Source: Tetradesmus obliquus (taxonomy: Eukaryota; Chlorophyta; Chlorophyceae; Sphaeropleales; Scenedesmaceae). From it: a stretch of DNA of 64,000 nt. The notes beneath the pieces were generated by a model that did no database searches, was not told the origin of the DNA, and saw nothing but the letters and a program-made list of their open reading frames with translations. The stretch is taken from contig CP126191.1 of NCBI GenBank assembly GCA_030272155.1, forward strand, positions 8,888,501-8,952,500, read 5' to 3'. This document shows, piece after piece, positions 56,267 to 64,000 of the stretch (position 1 is the stretch's first letter; every line of letters starts with the position of its first letter). A program made the position numbers and the translations under genes.

Positions 56267-57493
56267 CCTGCCATGTAACCGCCAAACTCGCCGCTGCCAC
56301 CCACAGCAGCATTGAAGTCACTCCCAGGTGGCATGTACGCCCCTAGGTCAACCACATTGTTTGGTTCGTACGCATAGTAGCCGTAGGTGGCCTGCTGCTG
56401 CTGCTGCTGCTGCTCCGCGAGCTGCTGCGCCCAGGGCGCCTCGCCTGGGTCTGTGGCGGTGTCCCAGGCAGCACGCAGCTCGAAAAACTCCTCGTAGGGC
56501 TCCTCCAGCACCATGTCCGGCCCGCCTGCACCTGCAGGGTGCAGAATAAGTAGATATCAGTGATTGGTTGATGTGTGGTGCATCATTTGTGGTGCTGCAA
56601 CTCCTCACAAGGCTCCTCCAGCACCATGTCGGGCCCGCCAGCGCCTGCATGGTGCAGCAAATTAGTACTAAATCATAAGTATATGCTGCTTGAATTCCTC
56701 ATAAGGTTCCTCCAGCACCATGTCCGGCCCGCCAGCGCCTGCAGGGAGCAGAAATTGGTCAGTAACCAATGTTTGCTCGGTTGATGTGAGATGGATCTCT
56801 AGTGGTGCTTGATCTCCTCATAAGGCTCCTCAAGCACCATCTCAGGCCCGCCAGCACCTGAAGGGTGCAGATTTGCAAATCCTGATGCCTGATTTGCGTG
56901 TACAGGATCTTTATGATGCTTGCACTCCTCGTAGGGCTCCCCCAGCACCATGTGCAGACGGCCAGCGCCCGCAGGGTGCATGACCATTAGCAACTTTCAG
57001 TAGTAGATGTTGGGTTGATGTGTGATGGGTCCTTGGTGGTGCGTAATTTCCTCATACAGCTCCTCCAGCAAATTTGCGGCCTGCCAGGCAGGGTGCACGA
57101 GTTTGTAGTACTGACTGATGGGGTGTGTGGTGCAACTATGTCATGCCGTAGCCACATCAGGCCGCTGGCCAACTCATGCACTTGGTTTCAAGCCTGGACG
57201 CTGCTGCGCAAAGACACGCAACCCCATGAGCCGTGTCTAGCTCTTTGGCGGTGGGCGTGTGGCCCACCCACTAACAAGTTGCTTCTTGAAAAAGTTACGC
57301 GGGGCACACGGCCCGACTATCAAATTATAGTTTGGTAACTTGGTAACGGAGCCACTCGCTGACACAGCGGCTCACTCTCCAGTGACTCGGGCGCGTAGCC
57401 GGCCTGCTTTCGCTGCCACTTGTGCTGCTCGATGCGCTGCTGGCGGCGGCGCTGCGCCTTGTCGCGCGGCCGCTCAAAGTGCGCGCGCGCCCT

Positions 57494-57528
<35 letters not shown>

Positions 57529-58740
57529 TGGGTGCATGCGCAGTTGGTGAGCAAGCAGAGTGTGGGATGAGGCCAGTTAACAAACGCAACGTTGCGGCAG
57601 GTTCATCATTGCCATTTACCATCAAGCCATGCCATCAACGCCACCGGCCCCGCGCCCCACTGGAGCGGCAACAGGAGGGAGCACTGCTCCATTGTGTTTG
57701 CAAGTATTACGCACACCCCAAGCCTTGTCAAGGAAAGCAGCAAGTTGCGGCAGGTTGAGCGGCCACCCTCGTATCACCCCTGGACCTGCTTGGTATGGTC
57801 CTCATCCTGTAGTTCAGGCATACAGGCTCAGGCAGGCTTGCTTGCTGTTATTGCACAGGGCATGTAACAGAATTCAAATGGCAGGACAGCTGCAGGAGCG
57901 TATGCTTGCGCGTCAGTAAGGTGCGCCGAGGATACTTGTAGCACTCTGTTGCGGCTCAACCGACTGCGACACGGATTGTGTGCATGTTGTTGAGTTTGTC
58001 ACCCAACTGCTGGCAAAGTGTTACATGACAGAATTCCAACGGCAGCGCCAGCTGGGCCGCAACTCACTTCAGGTTGTCCATGAGGCCACTTTCCTTCAGC
58101 AGGTGGTTGTAGCGGGCCAGCATTGCCTGCTCAGTTTGAAACGTTTGTGACTTGCTGGGATCATCTGGCTGCACCTCAAACAGGTAGGCGCCTTTGGTCA
58201 GCTTGGCAGCAGCAGCAGTGCTGCTTGCAAGGGTGTGGCTGTAGCTGCCGTACTGGGCTGGGTACTGTGCAGCAGAGGAGAGCGACAGTGGAGCGGAAGG
58301 TGGGCAGGTGTACAACAGGCACATGCTTGTGAGTAGGTGCAGACAAACGCTGCTCGGTGCAAGCATATGCCTGTGCAGTGGGCGCCCTCACATCCAGTCA
58401 CTGTTTTGAAAAAAAGGCTGAGGGCAAGATACAAGTGCACTGCTGCTGTCAGCTCGACTCTGCTGTGCGCTTGCTGGCTGCCACAGCATTACGGCAACGT
58501 GCACACACTGCAGCATCCACGCGCACGCACCTGCGGCTGCTGCTGTTGGTTCAGGTACGCGCGCACACGTAGCGTGCTGTGTGGCAGGCGTGGCCTCCTG
58601 CCTGATGCTGCTCGGGCTGCCTGCCGCTGCTTTGCAGGCACTCCTGCAAGTGGCAGCTTGAGGCTCGATGTGTGGAGGCATGGAGCCAAAGCACGCCTGC
58701 CATGCCTTGAGTAGCCTGGCGCCCCAGCACGAGAGTAGAT
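54085..58740 (-). CDS. Organellar ribosomal protein bS21 with very long Gln/Ala-rich C-terminal extension (5' end unresolved)
   Basis: Exons: ?-58531, 58264-58068, 57491-57376, 56531-54085, phases consistent. The bS21 core is split over exons 2-3: AMLARYNHLLKESGLMDNL, then KARAHFERPRDKAQRRRQQR, ending QHKWQRKQ. This matches the small basic bacterial S21 (about 70 aa) of the 30S subunit. Exon 1 codes a basic, Arg/Ser-rich stretch (RAASGRRPRLPHSTLRVRAY) typical of an organelle transit peptide, but has no in-frame ATG; a candidate acceptor at 58741-58743 implies a further 5' exon. The last exon adds about 815 residues starting AGGPDMVLEEPYEEFFELR, then poly-Gln, poly-Ser and poly-Ala, with PATGKAAAAA-like repeats and a basic end (RQKKAAGAVGSKPVM). 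Plastid or mitochondrial ribosome; which one is not settled. The extension is exceptional for bS21. Confidence 0.75.
56595..57095 (-). repeat. Five tandem degenerate copies of the 5' end of the last bS21 exon
   Basis: Copies near 56603-56660, 56695-56755, 56812-56870, 56925-56985 and 57047-57095, spaced about 110-120 bp, in intron 3. Each repeats the acceptor region and the codons for AGGPDMVLEEPYEE found at 56490-56545. Copies 2-4 keep an AG acceptor but run into a stop 19-22 codons later; copy 5 has lost the CAG; copy 6 is the most diverged. The intron parts between them (TTGATGTG.GATGG.TC) repeat too. Confidence 0.9.
57494..57523. repeat. CAG/CTG tract before the exon 3 acceptor of bS21
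   Basis: On the coding strand a run of CTG units leads directly into the CAG acceptor (exon start 57491). Confidence 0.85.
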
Positions 58741-59571
58741 CTGTATGGTAAGGACGGCGTGTCATTTGCTGTGAGTTGCACTTGCAGGAACTACAGGAGG
58801 GTAGGTAGGTGCACCGCTGAGCATGGCTGAACAGGGGGAGGTTGACAGGGAGCAGAAGGACGGTTGCAACGCAGAGGTACTTGCAGCAGCTAAGAGTCGG
58901 CAAAACTGTTCAATGATGTAAGCGTAATGCAGCTGCAAAGAGAGAAAGACTGCTTGTGATTGCTGCTGCATGCAGGTGGTGTGGTGGTGAGCAAGCTGCT
59001 GTCAGTGCAGTAGGGTTGTTGCAGGGTGTGCATGCAATATCAGTGCCTCGCATGCTTCGTCTGATCTGGAAAGCGCTGCTCACCAGCATCTTGAAGAGTA
59101 CTATTAATGGTATGCGTGTGTGGTGGTGCGCACAAGCCGGTGCTCCACTGCAGTTGGCTGATGGCAGCTGCTGCCTGAGATGTCAACAAGCCTCGCGCTG
59201 TATACGCCGGATCACAATCAACTGGAGTAAAACAGAGTTATTTGTAGTACTGCAGTAGGCCACTTAATGTACTAATGCACCCTGCACGGCATGCAGTCTC
59301 GGTGTTGCTGACGTTGCTGTCGGGATGACACCCAACGCTCGGACACAGCTGCTTCAGCGCAGACACTCTGGACGTAAGCTACCCAGCCTATAACTGACGT
59401 TGACGCTCAGCAGCGCGCTTGTCCGCAACGCGTTCTCAAGCTAGCCGCAATAACGCAGTAACACAGTCATACGTCGTTTGGCCTGCCTGCTGGCTGCTGC
59501 TCTTTGCTGGTGAACGCACGATCAGCTCTCATCTTCCAAGTATGGCTGAGCGTTGTTAAAGTGTTGCCGAG
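58741..59571. promoter_or_regulatory. Divergent upstream region between bS21 and bS6
   Basis: About 830 nt between two head-to-head organellar ribosomal protein genes. It probably contains the missing first exon of bS21 (a stretch after CTCTTTGCAG near 58933 reads LHYAYIIEQFCRLLAAA on the minus strand) and promoters for both genes. Confidence 0.4.
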
Positions 59572-60101
59572 ATGCCTCTGTATGAGCTGCTGTGCCTGGC
59601 GCGGCCGCTGCTGCCCAGGGATGAGCTTGGCCGCATGATCCAGAAGGTTGGCTCCATGGTCTACTCCAAGGGCGGTGTTATCACCAATGTGCACTCTTAT
59701 GGCGAGCAGAACCTGGCATACAAGATCAAAGGCGTGCAGGGCAAGTTTGACAAGGTGGGTGGCTGACTTTATGCAGTCAGATCATGCGTTCAGGGCCTCT
59801 GCTGCCCCTAAGGCGTTATCTCATCACCTCGTTTACTATCTACGCTTGGACTAACCACCACCTTGGCTGCCCTCCTGCTGCGCAGGCGCAAATCTGGCAG
59901 CTCAACTTTGCTGTCAGTCCGGAGGCGCTGCAAGAGATCAACATGGCCATGCGCGTGAACGAAGACATCCTTCGCTGGGTTGTCGTGAAGCGCGGCCTCG
60001 AAAAGATGCCCAGCCATCGCAAGCTGTTCCACCAGCTGTCTGAGTATGCGGAGTTCCTGACCCCACCCACCCGGCAGCAGGGCGGTAACCTGGGCCTGTG
60101 A
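59572..60101 (+). CDS. Ribosomal protein bS6, probably mitochondrial
   Basis: Two exons: 59572-59754 (donor AAG|GTGGGT) and 59886-60101; 132 aa. The sequence MPLYELLCLARPLLPRDELG, then IQKVGSMVYSKGGVITNVHS, YGEQNLAYKIKG and WQLNFAVSPEALQEIN, MRVNEDILRWVVVKRG is the full bS6 ferredoxin-like fold. bS6 binds 16S-type rRNA in the platform of the small subunit, next to bS18. Like human MRPS6 it starts directly with the domain and shows no cleavable presequence, so mitochondrial location is preferred. The C-terminal 30 residues (KLFHQLSEYAEFLTPPTRQQ) are an extension. A TGTAA at about 60430 may be the poly(A) signal. Confidence 0.93.
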
Positions 60102-61463
60102 GCCCCACACAACGCTGTTTTTGCCCCCATCGAAGTCAATTTAAGGCCTGCAACGCGGACCCTCCACTGAAGAAGTGGCTGCCAATTACATTACAAGGTG
60201 GGTGCTGCTGCTGCGGGTGCTGCTGCTCCTCCTCCTCGTGGCGTGCTTGGTGATGTGTGTGCTGCATTGCCTTACATGTTTTGAAAGCTGCTGCCAAGCT
60301 TGTGAGGGATGTGACAATTAGTTATCCCTGTCTGAAACCACCATAGGCCGGTGGAAGTTGTGGACAGACAATATTAGCTCTATCTGACACAAGCTGGCAA
60401 GCTGCTCGTGTGTTGGTGTGCACGCGCGATGTAATGATGTTTTTGCGTGTGGTCAAGGTGGTGTGTCAACATAGTGATTACATAAACGTGTGTGTTTTGA
60501 GTGATGTAAATTTTGCAGTGCCTGCCTGTCGTGATGAACCGGAATATTCAAGCTCAACAGATCTGCAGGCCCCTAGGGGCCGGAGACGACAACTTCTCCG
60601 CTGTTCTGAACAAGGCACGCCTTTCACGCTGCGCTGTGATGTTGATTGTGTGTGGACTGTGTTGCTTGTGTGTGGGGTGTGTATGTGGTGTGCTAGACGG
60701 GTGCTATGCGTGTGGTGTCTGGGGTGTTGAGTTTGGCTCTGCAATGGTGCATGTGCAGATGGATGTGGTTTGTTTTGAATCAAGCAGCAGACAGGGCTAG
60801 GGCGTGAGCGATGATACAACACTCATCAGTCGGATTCGCTCTGATCTAGTGATGTTACGAGTACCAACTGACACGCCGCACCTTTGTGCCCCTGCTGCTG
60901 CTGCTGCCCTGCAGGCCCAGCTACCATCAGCATGTACATCAACCGAAGCGACCCGTTCAGTGCTGCGGCAGAAGCGCGTGCCAAGCTGCTGAGAAGATGC
61001 AGCATAAAGATAGAGCTCGCGGATTTGGCAGCAGGAAGGTTATATGATTGGAATCTCAGCAACAGCGACAGGACAGATGGCAGTGCATGTCCTGCAAGCT
61101 GCAGCTGCCTGATGTTGCAGCACTGTTGTGCCAGCTGCAGCAGCAGGCAGCAGCAATGCACAGTTTGTAGCTAACAGACAGTAGGGAATCTGAATGTACG
61201 GCGCGTTGGTAGCGCGCTGCTGTGCACAGTCGTGTTGTTGATTGAAGATTGATTGGGCTGCGGTATTATATGTTGAGTTTGCAATGGCAGGAGATGCCGT
61301 TATGGTGTTGGCCCAACAGCCCACCGGGTGGGCAGACTAAAACGGCAAGGGCAGCCGTCAGGTTGCAGCAGCAGCTGGTGTGCTTCCTGTGCAGTGCACT
61401 TTGTTTCAAGGAGGCACCTCCAGTGTTGCCACGCCTCTTGCGTTATGTACAGCACTCACAACT

Positions 61464-61604
61464 AAAATTGTGTGTAACTTCCGAGCTGTGTCTCAGTCGG
61501 CATGTCTAGGCGAAATTGTGTGTAACTTGAGCTGTGTCTCAGTCGGCATGTCTAGGCGAAATTGTGTGTAACTTGAGCTGTGTCTCAGTCGGCATGTCTA
61601 GGCG
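61464..61604. repeat. 46-bp tandem repeat, three copies
   Basis: Unit begins AAATTGTGTGTAACTT and ends GGCATGTCTAGGCG. Copies 2 and 3 are identical; copy 1 differs by two extra bases after TAACTT. Recent duplication. Confidence 0.92.
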
Positions 61605-62521
61605 AGGTGCAGCCAGCCGGCACATTCTGAAGTGCAAAGGTGCCCTTGCACCTCTCATTTGAATCCTCTGGTTTTTGTTTATAGGACGTCACACCCAGGG
61701 TTTCCATGCAACTGGAGCTGTCACGTAGTAATCATCTGCGCTTTCAACAGCCTGCAAATAAGCCCAAGGCAGTCGCCGTCCGTGCTTTAGCTTGCCTCCA
61801 GCAACACAACACACAATGCTTGTCACCCATCACCGCATAACACAGCAGAAGGCTCGCATGGGTGTCATGCAGCGCCGTCCATGGCCTGCAGCATGCTAGC
61901 AACTGCCACCAGTACTGCAGACAGCGCAATCCGCAAGACCAGGCACACAGCGTGTCAGCTGTATTTGCCTAGCCTTCGCCTGGCAGGAACATCCATGGTG
62001 CACTGCAGCTGCAGCTGCTGACCAAGCCACTGGCTTGGTGGCAGTGCCTATGAACCCTCACATTTTGAAAGTTACCAAGTGACCTCGCCCGTTGGGGGGC
62101 CAATGACAGCATCATTGGGCAGCGCAAAAGCCACTCGACCACGCCAGTCCATTGAAAGATTGTCACCGCCAATGTGCAAACCGCATCCACGCAGATTGCG
62201 GCCGCACAGCAGTTGCACATCTGGCTCAACCTCTGCCAGCGCGAGTCAGCATCACCAGAGCATGCCGTCTGCTACAAGCACAACAGCTGCACGCCTGACT
62301 GCTGTACGCCCATCTGACAGCATGCTGCATTGCGCCAGCAAGGACATCTGGCACATACATACATACACCAGACCCCAAGAACACTGCAGCTCAAGCTTGC
62401 AGGCTGCTGCACCCGGTGCGCTGCATGCAGCACCAGAAGCCACTGCGCCGCACTACCAGCAGGCAACTCCAGCAGTCATAAAAATGACCACTGGCTGCCC
62501 GCGCAGCATATTTTAACCAGG

Positions 62522-62537
62522 AGGGGGGGGGGGGGGG
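62522..62537. repeat. Poly-G homopolymer
   Basis: About 15 consecutive G. Length is likely unstable and also prone to sequencing error. Confidence 0.8.
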
Positions 62538-63259
62538 CGGAATCCTACTAGCTCGCCACACACAGCACAATTGAGCGAACCCATTGCCGGGAGCGGGAGG
62601 CAGTGCCTCACCAGCAGAACACGCCACAACGCCCTATACAGGAGGTGCCCAGCGCCCCGACCAAAAAAGTGAGCAGGGGAGTTGAAGCCCCGCACCCCCT
62701 TGGTGTGCTACAGCTCAATTGCATCAGCCGCTTACACCCAACCAATACTCTGTGCCAGCCGCCCCATCAAAGGAGCAGCATACCCTTCACCATGCACAGG
62801 TTCTAGCTCCATGCACCTCGCAGAGCAGTTGGTGCGCAATGGACAACCAACCGCCCGCGGGTCGTGCAACACCTTCCGCGCAAGGTTCATGCATGAACCT
62901 TTGCATATGCAAAGGGATGTGCCTGTGTGTGGCTGCACTGCAAGGTCGCACATGTGTGTGCAGATACACAACACAGCAGCATGGGTGACATCAGCCTGTA
63001 ACACTGCTGCTGTGCAACAGCGGCTGCACACACCAATATCAACAAGCTGCTGCTGTTCAGGTCATCTCAGCAAGCACAAGCGCAGCACCACACCCGCCCA
63101 GCAGCACAGACAGTCTAGCAGTCAAACCGTGCATTGCACTATGCTGCAGCTTGCCACGCCCACGCCCACACCCAGACCAGCATGTGAGCCCCCCCTCGTC
63201 AATTCTTGCGTCAGCCGTCAGCCGCCACATGATCTGGCCTCATCGTTGTTCTTAAACCT

Positions 63260-63420
63260 CACCGCCGTCTGGTCTGTGAGCGCCGCCTTGCTGTGCAGAC
63301 TGGCCAGCCAGCTGGGAGCCGCCCCTCACTGAACAAACGGCTGCTGTATTGCTGTGCAGCCCTGTAACAGCAGCAACCGTCACGCCGTCTGGTATGTGAG
63401 GCCAGCTTGCTGAAGCCTTC
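63260..63420 (-). repeat. Two diverged copies of the 3' end of the Dbp5-like terminal exon
   Basis: Near 63265-63300 and 63388-63420, sequence similar to the end of the coding exon at 63455-63490 (GTCTGGT(C/A)TGTGAG followed by GCC..CTTG(C/T)TG). They lie downstream of the stop codon, in the 3' flank. Confidence 0.65.
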
Positions 63421-63448
63421 CTCACAAGTGCAAATGTTAAGGTAACGC

Positions 63449-63574
63449 CTATGCGGTCTGGTCTGTGAGGCCGGCCTTGTTGAGCACGGAGATGAACTGG
63501 TCCTCATTGTTCCAGGCCACCTCGGGGATGGGGTGCTGGAAGTAGCTGGCGATGGCGGTGATGACCGCGTGGTC
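63449..63574 (-). CDS. Terminal exon of a Dbp5/DDX19-like DEAD-box RNA helicase (5' part outside window)
   Basis: The exon starts at 63574 after CCCCTGCAG in phase 0 and codes 41 residues, DHAVITAIASYFQHPIPEV then AWNNEDQFISVLNKAGLTDQ, ending in TAG. This is the C-terminal end of the helicase domain in Dbp5/DDX19 proteins, where a final helix (..I..YF...IPEV) is followed by an acidic loop and a last helix. Dbp5 remodels mRNP at the nuclear pore during mRNA export. Motifs I-VI must lie beyond the right edge, so the family call rests on this short segment only. Confidence 0.65.
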   Translation of the reverse strand, partial: DHAVITAIASYFQHPIPEVAWNNEDQFISVLNKAGLTDQTA

Positions 63575-63781
63575 CTGCAGGGGCCGGCAGGCAGGCAGGC
63601 ATGAAAACACGCAGATCAGGGGCAGAGAGAATGTCAAGAGCAGCAGCAGCAGTAGCAGCAGCGGCGAGGCAAGCAGATGACCGCCTGGACCTGCGCAGCA
63701 GGCAGGCAAGCGAGAAACACGGACGCAAGAGGGATGTTGCGAGCAGTGGCGGCAGCAGCAGGAGCGCTGATGCAAACAGGT

Positions 63782-63855
63782 GCAAGTAGCTGGCGGTGGC
63801 TGTGATGAGCGCGTGGTCTTGCAGGGGCAGGCAGGCAGGCAGGCGGGCATGCAGG
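63782..63855 (-). repeat. Second copy of the 5' end of the Dbp5-like terminal exon
   Basis: Repeats the acceptor and first ~30 nt of the exon (DHAVITAIASY; copy codes DHALITATASY). In the copy the CAG acceptor is CAA, so any use of the next AG would shift the frame. Located in the upstream intron, with the same GGCAGGCAGGCAGG stretch beside it. Confidence 0.8.
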
Positions 63856-64000
63856 CGGGCGTTCAGGCAGGCGGGCAAACAGGCAGGCATGCAAGATCAA
63901 CAGAAGCGGCACGGATGTGGGAGGCAGCAGCACCAGCAGCACAGCCAACATATGCTGCTGAAACAGAGCAAGGACAGCGGTACTGGCGATTGATAGGAGC

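Larger units (their letters stand above)
60102..63448. other. Intergenic region between bS6 and the Dbp5-like gene
   Basis: About 3.3 kb without a supported gene. A plus-strand frame at 60932-61174 (MYINRSDPFSAAAEARAKLL, then CSIKIELADLAAGRLYDW) reads protein-like and is preceded by a CTGCAG, but no partner exon was found. Also here: a 46-bp triplicate repeat near 61.5 kb, a G homopolymer near 62.53 kb, and copies of the Dbp5-like terminal exon end near 63.3-63.4 kb. Confidence 0.4.

Overview
This window is nuclear DNA from a green alga, most likely a chlorophycean of the Scenedesmus/Tetradesmus or Chlamydomonas kind. That placement is inference. It rests on intron-dense genes with GTGAGY donors and TGCAG acceptors, heavy CAG/CTG trinucleotide tracts, Ala/Gln/Ser-rich proteins, and a gene set that combines cilium proteins (BBS1, a four-domain CaV channel) with organellar bacterial-type ribosomal proteins. 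Almost every gene is spliced, so exon coordinates below were traced by hand: splice sites were accepted when they kept the reading frame and joined recognisable protein sequence.

Layout. 0-9.3 kb: three tandem minus-strand genes for secreted Ala/Gly/Gln-rich, silk-like proteins, each with a short signal-peptide exon and a phase-1 intron (the leftmost is cut by the window edge). 10.0-15.5 kb: BBS1, 10 exons, minus. 16.3-19.9 kb: a 10-exon gene resembling the DUF7918 family, minus. 20.1-22.5 kb: an ERI2-like DEDDh exonuclease with a C-terminal GRF zinc finger, minus. 23.0-33.9 kb: a complete 21-exon voltage-gated calcium channel with an EEEE selectivity filter, plus, divergent from ERI2. 35.3-39.8 kb: a secreted family-79 glycoside hydrolase, minus. 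40.3-41.0 kb: a small Cys-rich secreted protein next to a minisatellite. 44.0-52.2 kb: a 17-exon receptor-like kinase with an N-terminal secreted domain, one transmembrane helix and a TKL-type kinase domain, minus. 54.1-58.7 kb: bacterial-type ribosomal protein bS21 with a very long Gln/Ala-rich tail, minus. 59.6-60.1 kb: ribosomal protein bS6, plus, divergent from bS21. 63.4 kb to the right edge: the last exon of a Dbp5/DDX19-like RNA helicase, minus.

How they relate. BBS1 (BBSome cargo adaptor) and the CaV channel are both ciliary proteins in algae. bS21 and bS6 form a head-to-head pair of organellar small-subunit proteins. Otherwise the genes look functionally unrelated.

The most striking pattern is not a gene. 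In at least four unrelated genes (kinase, GH79, bS21, Dbp5-like), and possibly a fifth (the Cys-rich gene), short pieces that span an exon-intron boundary, splice site included, are repeated in tandem inside the neighbouring intron or flank, one to five extra times. The extra copies are usually broken by stops or splice-site mutations. A second pattern is that many introns end in a long (CTG)n run directly before the CAG acceptor. No CRISPR array, transposase, reverse transcriptase, rRNA or tRNA was recognised.
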